A DNA stretch of 64,000 bases from a virus, in the IMG/VR virus record IMGVR_UViG_3300035680_001201, positions 1 through 64,000 of that record; one strand, 5' to 3'. The notes under the pieces are model-generated. The model was not told where the DNA came from. It searched no databases and worked only from the letters and a program-made list of their open reading frames with translations. The position numbers and the translations under genes were made by a program. This document shows positions 26,204 to 33,778 of the stretch, piece by piece; the stretch's first letter is position 1, and every line of letters starts with the position of its first letter.

Positions 26204-27817
26204 ATGAATAAAAATAAAATTATAAAAGATATTCTAACTGAGTATGCGTTATTAGTTGAAGATGGTGGAATCTCCAAAGTTGATGCTGACAAGTTATTAA
26301 CCGCTATTGAAAACTGTGGATATAGTGAGTATTTTTCACCAACAACTGTTCAGAAGATTGTTGAGGCTGACACAAAGATCGGTTCTTCGAAATATTTGAC
26401 CGATGATGAAATTAAATCGTTCAACGTCATGGTTGGACCATTGAGACGTGCTGGTGATTTCAATGACAATGATTTGAAGCAAGTTGATCTAAGTTTGGCT
26501 TATAACAAGCCAGCAGAACGTTTTCCGGGCGATGTTCATGTACCCAATGGTTTGACCTACGACGAAATGGTTGACTTGGTTTCAAATCCAGAAAAACGCA
26601 AAGAGTATGGAATCCCTGAAAACCTTGAATTAAATTTCACAAATTCAAACACAAAGTTAAGACTTAAGTTTGGACCCAAGTTGGTCTCAATGATCAACGT
26701 GCCACAGGGATTGAAAATTGGCACTCCCGGTTGGAGATCTGTTTTGTTGTATTTGCAATTGTACCGTTCACTTGGTGATTTGTTGAAATCAAAGACAGTT
26801 AAGGCAAGTGGCATTGAACAAGAAAAGATCAAGGCTGATCAACTTAACGAGTGGCTCAAAGAAAACAATCCAGAGAAAGTTGTATTTGATCTTCATGTTT
26901 GGGACAAGGGAGAACACGTTAACACTGGTGTAAAAGTTGATTCTGCTATACACCTACAATTGGGTACTGGAGAAAAGGCAGACATTGCCATGTTGGAACG
27001 TGGGCGTGAAGTATTTTGGATTTCCTTCAAGGGTGGTGATTTCAAGGAGGGAATGAGTACCAGTGAATTGGCAAATGTTGATTTTCCACAATATGGTGGA
27101 TTCGTTGGATTGGATGACATTTATAAGACTGACAAAGTATGGTTGAGTGTCAAATCAAAGATGGTATCTGGTATTGTTAAGAACTATCCAAATCGTATTG
27201 AAGTCAATCCAAAGACTACTACATTTGATGAAAAGGGCAATCTTGTTAATTTTAACGGTGTTCCCGCCATTGAATCACTAAAGGGTCAAGGTGAAATGTA
27301 CAATCTATTGATTGGTGCATTTAAGAAGGGATTTTATCGATTTGTTACAGATCCTAACACTAAACGTAAGTATCTGTACATGATGAACAACTTTGATGCT
27401 TATTTGGATTTCTTGGATGGATCACCAAAGACCAAAGAAATTGCAGGAAAAGCAATTTATGGTACCGATTTCACTTTGGATAAGAGCAAGCCATTTAGTC
27501 GTCAAAATTGTAGTATTTTGATGCAATCAAGAACTCCTTTGATTATGTCGAGAATTCCTAGCAAGTCAAAGAAAAATATACAATTGTTGATTAGAACAGA
27601 TGAAAACGGACACGTGTTGTTCAATCCAAATCTTCCTTTGCCAAAGAACGCTCAAGATCCATTTCAAAAGTACAAACCGGTGATGTATTTTAGAAGTGGA
27701 ACAAACGAACAGTTTACTACGAATTACAATGGTGATGGATATATGTTCATGAGAGCCAGAATCGTAGTCATTCCAGCAGCTAAGATTGCTCCAAAGGCAA
27801 TTAATCTTGCAAGTTAA
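26204..27817 (+). CDS. Unknown protein, possible PD-(D/E)xK-like fold, with capsid-targeting-like leader
   Basis: A 537-residue protein starting at the ATG at 26204, after a TATTTATT box; an upstream start at 26165 would cross that box. The first 20 residues (Ile-Leu-Thr-Glu-Tyr, Leu-Leu-Val-Glu-Asp) contain L-x-E sites like those removed by T4-type head proteases. Near residues 255-275 the sequence Ala-Asp-Ile-Ala-Met-Leu ... Val-Phe-Trp-Ile-Ser-Phe-Lys-Gly-Gly resembles a PD-(D/E)xK core, with Ser in place of the usual acidic residue before the Lys. I cannot assign a family. It is 2 bp from the next gene. A late, virion-packaged protein is a reasonable hypothesis; an enzymatic role is weakly supported. 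Confidence 0.55.
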   Translation: MNKNKIIKDILTEYALLVEDGGISKVDADKLLTAIENCGYSEYFSPTTVQKIVEADTKIGSSKYLTDDEIKSFNVMVGPLRRAGDFNDNDLKQVDLSLAYNKPAERFPGDVHVPNGLTYDEMVDLVSNPEKRKEYGIPENLELNFTNSNTKLRLKFGPKLVSMINVPQGLKIGTPGWRSVLLYLQLYRSLGDLLKSKTVKASGIEQEKIKADQLNEWLKENNPEKVVFDLHVWDKGEHVNTGVKVDSAIHLQLGTGEKADIAMLERGREVFWISFKGGDFKEGMSTSELANVDFPQYGGFVGLDDIYKTDKVWLSVKSKMVSGIVKNYPNRIEVNPKTTTFDEKGNLVNFNGVPAIESLKGQGEMYNLLIGAFKKGFYRFVTDPNTKRKYLYMMNNFDAYLDFLDGSPKTKEIAGKAIYGTDFTLDKSKPFSRQNCSILMQSRTPLIMSRIPSKSKKNIQLLIRTDENGHVLFNPNLPLPKNAQDPFQKYKPVMYFRSGTNEQFTTNYNGDGYMFMRARIVVIPAAKIAPKAINLAS

Positions 27818-27819
27818 AA

Positions 27820-28521
27820 ATGAAAAAGATTTATAAGAACATTTCTGAGTTGTTATCCGAACTTTGTTTAGACAAACGAGTTCATGATGGCACATTTGAT
27901 ATTTTCAACAATAACCACATGGATATTTTGCGAGAAAAACTTGCAGAAATGGAAATTCCATCAAATGAAATTGTTGAATTAGCCAATAAAGTTATCGAAG
28001 GTAAGTATCCAGAACGTCAGGCATATAATGCCAAGGGCATTTTGGTTACGTTTCCTAACGCTGAATATAAACAACGTGCGATACGTCGTGGAACACATTT
28101 TGAAGAAGATCCTACAAAGGGTCAACACAATTTGGATTTTTCGACACCATCACAAACAATACAACAAGAACCGACATCATCTAATGAAAAACCTATTGAA
28201 ATTGAGCCAGGTGTTCAAGAACCTAATCAACAAACTGTTCAACAAAACATCAGTACAACCGATCAGTCAACCAGTCAATCCACCAGTCAAGGTCAATCCG
28301 GAGTTGACACAACCGATCTCGAAACCAGAAGTGCCGATCAAAAAGAAAAAGACGCCGAAGAAGTCGAAAAAATCCTAACGACAGAATTTACGTTGGAAGA
28401 GGCTGTAAATAACAACTGGATCAAAAACAAAGGTCGTTGGTATAATTCTGACGGACTATTAGTTGGTTACGAATGGTATAATGTAAATAGCCAAAAAACC
28501 ACAATATTGTCCACAAGATGA
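27820..28521 (+). CDS. Unknown protein with Gln/Thr/Ser-rich linker
   Basis: A 233-residue protein, 2 bp after the preceding unknown gene. An N-terminal helical domain (1-115) has repeated Ile-Ser-Glu / Leu-Ser-Glu sites and a basic part (Arg-Ala-Ile-Arg-Arg-Gly-Thr-His). Residues about 115-175 form a low-complexity Gln/Thr/Ser/Pro linker. A C-terminal domain (about 185-233) has Trp-Ile-Lys-Asn-Lys-Gly-Arg-Trp-Tyr-Asn-Ser-Asp-Gly. Domain-linker-domain architecture is common in virion or scaffold proteins. Its stop overlaps the next ATG. Function unknown. Confidence 0.6.
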   Translation: MKKIYKNISELLSELCLDKRVHDGTFDIFNNNHMDILREKLAEMEIPSNEIVELANKVIEGKYPERQAYNAKGILVTFPNAEYKQRAIRRGTHFEEDPTKGQHNLDFSTPSQTIQQEPTSSNEKPIEIEPGVQEPNQQTVQQNISTTDQSTSQSTSQGQSGVDTTDLETRSADQKEKDAEEVEKILTTEFTLEEAVNNNWIKNKGRWYNSDGLLVGYEWYNVNSQKTTILSTR

Positions 28522-28910
28522 AAGATACACAATTACTTTGTACGTTTTCTATACCAACTGAATATAAGTTGATATTGGAACAGATCAAATCTTTTTATAA
28601 ATTATCAAACAATAAGATTTTTGTTTTTAATAATGAAAAAAACAATAATGAGTTATATTTGACTTATAATATTGTTTACACAGAGTCCGGTTTAAAAAAA
28701 CTGCCTAATACTATTTCTATACATCGTAAAAAACAAACCAATACTTTGTATACGTTAAATGCCATGAATAAGTTGATTACTGAAGAAAACAATGGCGTTT
28801 TTGATAAGTCATATCAGTTAAATTGGGAGTATTATAAAAACTCATTAATTATAACAAATGAGGTATCGGTTAAAATAATTTCTTTGAAGATTTTTGACGT
28901 AATAAGTTGA
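28518..28910 (+). CDS. Conserved-looking small protein upstream of the SSB gene
   Basis: A 130-residue protein overlapping the previous stop (ATGA). Its opening, Leu-Leu-Cys-Thr-Phe-Ser-Ile-Pro, and a later Leu-Tyr-Leu-Thr-Tyr-Asn strand look like a compact alpha/beta domain. It has the general character of small conserved T4-like phage proteins of unknown role encoded near gene 32. No catalytic motif is evident. The SSB promoter lies across its stop codon. Confidence 0.6.
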   Translation: MKDTQLLCTFSIPTEYKLILEQIKSFYKLSNNKIFVFNNEKNNNELYLTYNIVYTESGLKKLPNTISIHRKKQTNTLYTLNAMNKLITEENNGVFDKSYQLNWEYYKNSLIITNEVSVKIISLKIFDVIS

Positions 28911-28935
28911 CTTTTTCGAGTACGTTCACTATAGT
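28907..28935 (+). promoter_or_regulatory. Sigma70-like promoter of the gp32-like SSB gene
   Basis: -35 TTGACT (28907-28912), 17-bp spacer, -10 TATAGT (28930-28935). It is the best sigma70-type promoter in the window. It would give an 80-nt leader carrying the hairpin at 28961-28976. Confidence 0.7.
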
Positions 28936-28960
28936 TATACCAGAATTAGTTACACTGTTT

Positions 28961-28976
28961 GATTTCGAGTGAAATC
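28961..28976 (+). promoter_or_regulatory. Leader hairpin of the SSB gene, possible autoregulation site
   Basis: Six-base stem gatttc / gaaatc with a gagt loop, followed by an unstructured A/T-rich stretch (28980-29021) to the ATG. T4 gene 32 is autoregulated through a leader structure followed by an A/U-rich tract, so the layout is similar. A pseudoknot is not evident by eye. Confidence 0.35.
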
Positions 28977-29021
28977 GAACTATATACTAATTACTACTTA
29001 ACAATTAATAAATAAATAATT

Positions 29022-29891
29022 ATGGCAATCGACTTGTCTAAAATCAAGAGCCGTTTGAACTCCCTTTCAAACACAAATAATAAGACTCAAATTATTTGGA
29101 AGCCAAAGCCCGGTAAGCAAACTATTCGTATCGTACCTTATCGATATCAACCAGATACCCCGTTTATTGAACTCAAGTTCCATTACGGCATCAATAACAA
29201 GACTTATCTATCGCCTGATAGCTTTAATCGTCCTGATCCTATCGTCGAGTTTAGCAATAGACTCAAGAAGACTGGCTCCAAGGAAGATTGGCAGACCGGA
29301 CGTAAGATGGAACCCAAGATGCGTACTTTCGCGCCAGTGATCGTTCGTGGTGAAGAACATGAAGGTGTCAAGTTCTGGGGATTCGGAAAGCAGGTCTATC
29401 AAGAGATTCTATCGGTTATGGCTGACCCAGATTACGGTGATATTAGTGATCTATCGTCAGGACGTGATATCGTTGTTGAGTTTCGTACCGCTGATGACAG
29501 TGGTAAGAGTTATCCGGAAACTTCAATTCGTGTAAAGCCTAACTCTACACCAGCTGTTGATCCTAAGGATACTAAGATGATTGAGGCAATCAAGAGTCAG
29601 CCAGACATTCTTGATTTGTTCCCAGAACCTAAGTATGATGAACTTAAGGAGGTTATGAATGCATGGCTAAATCCAGAGGAAGCTCAGTCTGAGACCGTCA
29701 CTAACTCAGTTGTTGACGAAGAGGATACTCAACCAGTCGCTGTAGCAGCTATTGCTCAGTCGGACGATGTGAGTACTAAGTCTCCAACTCCTAGTAAGCC
29801 CGCAAGTACTGGTAAGTCTCCAAGTGCTAGTTCAGCAAAGTCAAACACCGAAGACCTAACAAAGGCGTTTGATAATTTGTTCAGTAATTAA
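29022..29891 (+). CDS. gp32: Single-stranded DNA-binding protein, gp32-like
   Basis: A 289-residue protein, close to T4 gp32 (301). It has the short N-terminal Lys/Arg segment used for cooperativity (Lys-Ile-Lys-Ser-Arg-Leu). An OB-fold core follows with Arg-Ile-Val-Pro-Tyr-Arg and Phe-His-Tyr-Gly-Ile. The C-terminal tail is Ser/Thr/Pro-rich, ending in Asp-Leu-Thr-Lys-Ala-Phe-Asp-Asn-Leu-Phe, which resembles the partner-binding tail of gp32. The T4 zinc-finger cysteines are not seen. It binds replication and recombination intermediates and should interact with UvsX and the helicase encoded just downstream. A strong promoter and a terminator bracket the gene. Confidence 0.85.
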   Translation: MAIDLSKIKSRLNSLSNTNNKTQIIWKPKPGKQTIRIVPYRYQPDTPFIELKFHYGINNKTYLSPDSFNRPDPIVEFSNRLKKTGSKEDWQTGRKMEPKMRTFAPVIVRGEEHEGVKFWGFGKQVYQEILSVMADPDYGDISDLSSGRDIVVEFRTADDSGKSYPETSIRVKPNSTPAVDPKDTKMIEAIKSQPDILDLFPEPKYDELKEVMNAWLNPEEAQSETVTNSVVDEEDTQPVAVAAIAQSDDVSTKSPTPSKPASTGKSPSASSAKSNTEDLTKAFDNLFSN

Positions 29892-29902
29892 TAAATCACA
29901 AT

Positions 29903-29939
29903 AGGAGAGGTGATGGGCAAACTGTCACCTCTCCTTTTT
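29903..29939 (+). terminator. Intrinsic terminator between SSB and UvsX genes
   Basis: Perfect 11-bp stem AGGAGAGGTGA (29903-29913) with TCACCTCTCCT (29925-29935), then a T-run. No promoter is obvious in the 16 bases left before the uvsX ATG, so downstream genes may depend on read-through. Confidence 0.92.
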
Positions 29940-29955
29940 AGTTTTCAAAAAAGTT

Positions 29956-31152
29956 ATGACAGAAGATACACAAAAAAAGAAAAAGAAATCAACTCATGTA
30001 ACTCATGAAGTTGAATCACAACGAGATGAACTAGTTGAGTCTCTCGCTGATGTTCTAAACAAGGCCAATAAAGACGCAGGCAAGTGTGCGTTTTTCTTGG
30101 ATCAAAAGGAAGATCCATCCACGATTACGGATTGGATCAGTACAGGTTGCGACATATTGGATCTCGCAATTTCAAATCGTCCACATGCAGGTATTCCAGT
30201 TGGACGTATAACCGAAGTTACTGGACTTGAAGCATCGGGTAAGAGTTTGTTGGCAGCTCATTTGCTTGCGGAAACTCAAAAGAAGGGCGGACTTGCAGTG
30301 TTTATTGACACAGAACAATCAGTTTCACAAGACTTTTTGGCTGCAATTGGAGTTAACGTACCAAAGATGTTGTATGTTGATGCTCACACGGTAGAAGACA
30401 TCTTTGAAAAGATTGAAACACTGATTGCTCATGTTCGTAAGTCAAATCGAGATCGTCTTGTTACAATCGTTGTTGATAGTGTTGCTGCTGCATCAACCAA
30501 GGGAGAATTGGAAGCAGATCATGGTAAGGATGGTTTTGCTACTGGTAAGGCAATTATCATTTCTAAGGCGATGCGTAAGATTAACGATATGATTGGTAGA
30601 CAACGTATTGCGTTGATTTTCACTAATCAGCTACGTGTAAATCTTCAGGCAGCAATGTTTGGAGACAAGTATACTACTAGTGGTGGTAAGGCTATTCAGT
30701 ATCATGCTAGTGTTCGTCTTCGTTTGAAGGGTATGGGAGCACTGAAGGTTACTCAGAATGGTGAACCAGCCCATATTGGTGTCAAGACACGAGCAGTCGT
30801 TGTAAAGAATCGTATGGGTCCGCCTATGAGATTTGCTGACTTTAATATCTACTTTGATAGTGGCATTGATAATTATGGTAACTGGATTGAGGTGTTGAAG
30901 AAACACTCAATTATTACAGGAGCGAAATCACCATATTCTTATACTAAGAACAATGGTGAAATTGTTAAGATCGATACCAAGACGTTTGCTAAGGACGTAA
31001 AGGTTGATAACGAACTTCGTGAGGAGCTGTATCAAAAGATTGCTGATGTTACGATCATGAAGTATAAGTCACCTGACAGTGAAATTCGTGAGGATGTGGA
31101 AGTAGATTCTTCTGAAGATGCAGAAGAAGTTGGTGGAGAAGCTGAAGAATAA
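29956..31152 (+). CDS. uvsX: UvsX/RecA-type recombinase
   Basis: A 398-residue protein of RecA/UvsX length. Walker A is Gly90-Leu-Glu-Ala-Ser-Gly-Lys-Ser97. The catalytic Glu lies in Phe-Ile-Asp-Thr-Glu-Gln-Ser, and Walker B in Leu-Val-Thr-Ile-Val-Val-Asp-Ser-Val-Ala-Ala. A Phe-Thr-Asn-Gln-Leu-Arg loop is typical of RecA/UvsX. The N-terminus is Lys-rich, and the C-terminus is a long acidic tail (Glu/Asp-rich, about 370-398) as in bacterial RecA and UvsX, which tunes DNA binding. It forms filaments on single-stranded DNA and drives recombination-dependent replication. It is followed 6 bp later by the 5'-3' exonuclease gene. Confidence 0.92.
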   Translation: MTEDTQKKKKKSTHVTHEVESQRDELVESLADVLNKANKDAGKCAFFLDQKEDPSTITDWISTGCDILDLAISNRPHAGIPVGRITEVTGLEASGKSLLAAHLLAETQKKGGLAVFIDTEQSVSQDFLAAIGVNVPKMLYVDAHTVEDIFEKIETLIAHVRKSNRDRLVTIVVDSVAAASTKGELEADHGKDGFATGKAIIISKAMRKINDMIGRQRIALIFTNQLRVNLQAAMFGDKYTTSGGKAIQYHASVRLRLKGMGALKVTQNGEPAHIGVKTRAVVVKNRMGPPMRFADFNIYFDSGIDNYGNWIEVLKKHSIITGAKSPYSYTKNNGEIVKIDTKTFAKDVKVDNELREELYQKIADVTIMKYKSPDSEIREDVEVDSSEDAEEVGGEAEE

Positions 31153-31158
31153 TAATAT

Positions 31159-32223
31159 ATGAGTTTTAATCAAGACGAAAAAAAGAGATTGTTCTCTATC
31201 TTTGAAAATATTTCACAAGAAGATAAGAATAAAGTATCTAATCGAAATCAAAATTCCGATATTCTCTTGATCGATGCGCTCAATACATTTATTCGTGCTT
31301 ATTCGGTAATGCCATCCATGAATGAAGATGGTCTTCATACGGGTGGCATTGCCGGATTTCTTAAAAGTATGGGATATGCAATTAAATTGCTTAACCCTAC
31401 CCGATGTGTTGTTATATTTGATGGTAATGGTGGAAGCATGAAGCGTCGTAAGATTTATCCACAATACAAAGATAAACGACACACAAAAATTCGTCTTAAC
31501 AGAGCATATTCAGAGTTGTCTACATCTGACGTAGAAGAAAAGAATATGAAATCTCAATTGTTGAGGTCAGTTCATTATTTGGATTGTTTGCCAGTTTCAA
31601 CTATGGCAATTGACCACATTGAAGCAGACGATACTATTGCTTATATTGCGCAACAATACTGCAAGGATAGTAATGTTACTATAATGAGCGCTGACAAAGA
31701 TTTTCTACAATTAGCCAGTGAAAAAGTCAAGATTTGGAGTCCTACTAAAAAGAAACTATATGGATGTGCTGAGATTCTAAATGAATACGGCGTTAGTTGT
31801 CAAAATTATATTTGGTATAGAGTTTTAGAAGGAGACGTATCTGATAATATCGACGGCATACAAGGAGCTGGCTTAAAAACGGTCATCAAGTGTTTTCCTT
31901 TTTTTGCCGAGAATCGACATGTAGAACTAGACGAGATTTATAATTACTGTGAAAATAATCAAAGTAAGTATAAATTGTATCGTACCATACTTGAAAACAA
32001 AGATGTTGTAGAACGTAACTATACGTTGATGCAGTTGAAAGACACGGAGGTTCAAAGTTTCTCACAACTCCGTATTAATGAAATACTAGATAAGCCAACA
32101 CAGAAGCTGGACCGAGTTAGTTTTTCTAAATTGGTCACTGAAGATAAAATGTGGAGTAACATTCCCAATTACCAAATATGGCTCAATGAATGTTTTGGTA
32201 AGTTGACCACGTTGGTGAGATAA
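31159..32223 (+). CDS. FEN-family 5'-3' exonuclease (T4 RNase H-like)
   Basis: A 354-residue protein. The FEN/PIN catalytic acids are visible: Leu-Leu-Ile-Asp-Ala-Leu-Asn near 35; Val-Ile-Phe-Asp-Gly near 92; the His-Ile-Glu-Ala-Asp-Asp cluster near 154-158; and Ser-Ala-Asp-Lys-Asp-Phe near 176. A helix-hairpin-helix follows (Gly-Asp-Val-Ser-Asp-Asn-Ile-Asp-Gly-Ile-Gln-Gly-Ala-Gly). This is the T4 RNase H / Pol I 5'-nuclease fold that removes RNA primers and 5' flaps. It supplies the 5' nuclease function missing from the compact polymerase at 24813. It is co-transcribed with uvsX. Confidence 0.9.
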   Translation: MSFNQDEKKRLFSIFENISQEDKNKVSNRNQNSDILLIDALNTFIRAYSVMPSMNEDGLHTGGIAGFLKSMGYAIKLLNPTRCVVIFDGNGGSMKRRKIYPQYKDKRHTKIRLNRAYSELSTSDVEEKNMKSQLLRSVHYLDCLPVSTMAIDHIEADDTIAYIAQQYCKDSNVTIMSADKDFLQLASEKVKIWSPTKKKLYGCAEILNEYGVSCQNYIWYRVLEGDVSDNIDGIQGAGLKTVIKCFPFFAENRHVELDEIYNYCENNQSKYKLYRTILENKDVVERNYTLMQLKDTEVQSFSQLRINEILDKPTQKLDRVSFSKLVTEDKMWSNIPNYQIWLNECFGKLTTLVR

Positions 32224-32295
32224 TAAATCAATAAAATAAGTATACAAATAGGAAAATATAACCTACACTGGTTATGTAGTAAAATATTATTAATT

Positions 32296-33681
32296 ATGAG
32301 TGAAAATCACATTATAGACAATTTGAAGAAGTTTGGATCTGAATTCCAAATCAAATGCATATCTGGAATTCTTAGCGATAAGACTTTCTTGGAGAGACTT
32401 TCTGATATCATTGATCCAACTTCATTTGAATCAGATGCACATCAATGGATTGTAAAACAAACTGTATCGTACTTTATGCATTATAAAGATCTACCTACAC
32501 TTAATGTATTTAAGATAAAGGTGGATGGAATTGAAAACAACGTATTGAAGGAAAGTGTTGTTTCACAACTTCGTAATGTGTATCAAAAAATCACAGATAG
32601 TGATTTGAAGTTTGTTAAAGAACAGTATCTTGAATTTTGTAAGAGTCAAAAACTCAAGAGTGCAATTATGGACAGTGTTAATTATCTGAAACAGGGTAAT
32701 TATGAACAAGTCAAAGCATTGGTTGACAATGCAATGAAGGCTGGAATGGAACGTAATATTGGTCATGACTATATGACTGAAGTTGAAAAACGTATGAGTG
32801 TTATGGCCCGTAACACGGTAAAGACCAACTGGAACGAGGTTGATACCATTATGGACGGTGGACTGGCGGCTGGTGAACTTGGAATTATTACGGCTTGTGC
32901 TGGTGCTGGAAAAAGTTGGGTTCTTGCCAAGATGGGGGCTGAGGCGATGAAACAAGGTAAGAACGTAGTTCATTTTACTCTTGAGTTGAATGAAAACTAT
33001 GTGGGTCTTCGTTATGATAGTTGTTTTACCGGAATTGATTTCCAAAATATTCGTAACAATGTAGATATTGTCCGTAAGAAGATCGAACAAGTGCCTGGCA
33101 AGTTGTTCATCAAGTATTTTCCAATTAAGACTGTCAGTGCACATCATTTGAAGATGCATGTCGAACGTATTGCTATGTTGGGAAGTAAGATTGATATGAT
33201 TGTCGTCGATTATGCTGATATTCTACGACCTTATCAGAGTGACCGTAATAGCAATAGTTACAGTGAAGCAGGTGGTATATATGAGGAACTTCGTAGTGTT
33301 GCGGGTGAATTGCAAGTACCTATTTGGAGTGCTTCACAGAGTAATCGTGCTGCTATGGATGAAGATATTATTCAGGCAAACAATATTTCGGATTCATATC
33401 GTAAGATCATGACAGCTGACTTTGTTATGTCACTTAGTCGTAAAGTTACCGATAAAGTTGCTAATACTGCACGGTTTCATATTATTAAGAATCGTTTTGG
33501 TCCTGATGGACTGACATTTCCTGCCAGAATGAACGCTGGATGTGGTGATATTCAAATTTTTGCTGAAAATTCGAAGGATGGTATGGCTATTATTAACGAA
33601 ATGGGAGACAGTGAGAATTTGGTTAAGAAGGCATTGTCAAACAAGTGGAATACTCACATGGGAGATGATGATGATGAATGA
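32296..33681 (+). CDS. gp41: Replicative DNA helicase, DnaB/gp41-like
   Basis: A 461-residue hexameric-helicase protein. The C-terminal RecA-like core has Gly-Gly-Leu-Ala-Ala-Gly-Glu-Leu before Walker A (Ala200-Cys-Ala-Gly-Ala-Gly-Lys-Ser207). Then come a Phe-Thr-Leu-Glu-Leu motif and Walker B in Met-Ile-Val-Val-Asp-Tyr-Ala-Asp. The H3-type Trp-Ser-Ala-Ser-Gln-Ser-Asn-Arg motif and an arginine region near Lys-Asn-Arg-Phe-Gly follow. The N-terminal helical domain matches DnaB-type primase/loader interaction domains. The last residues are a run of Asp, as in many T4-like gp41 tails. A 72-bp gap upstream contains only a small ctaca/tgtag inverted repeat. Confidence 0.9.
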   Translation: MSENHIIDNLKKFGSEFQIKCISGILSDKTFLERLSDIIDPTSFESDAHQWIVKQTVSYFMHYKDLPTLNVFKIKVDGIENNVLKESVVSQLRNVYQKITDSDLKFVKEQYLEFCKSQKLKSAIMDSVNYLKQGNYEQVKALVDNAMKAGMERNIGHDYMTEVEKRMSVMARNTVKTNWNEVDTIMDGGLAAGELGIITACAGAGKSWVLAKMGAEAMKQGKNVVHFTLELNENYVGLRYDSCFTGIDFQNIRNNVDIVRKKIEQVPGKLFIKYFPIKTVSAHHLKMHVERIAMLGSKIDMIVVDYADILRPYQSDRNSNSYSEAGGIYEELRSVAGELQVPIWSASQSNRAAMDEDIIQANNISDSYRKIMTADFVMSLSRKVTDKVANTARFHIIKNRFGPDGLTFPARMNAGCGDIQIFAENSKDGMAIINEMGDSENLVKKALSNKWNTHMGDDDDE

Positions 33682-33778
33682 TAGTATGTAACAGTCGGAA
33701 AACATTAAAAAAATTATAAAAAATCAACATCAACATATAAAATTTAGAGTGAAAGTATCATAGTTATTTTTTGTCTAT

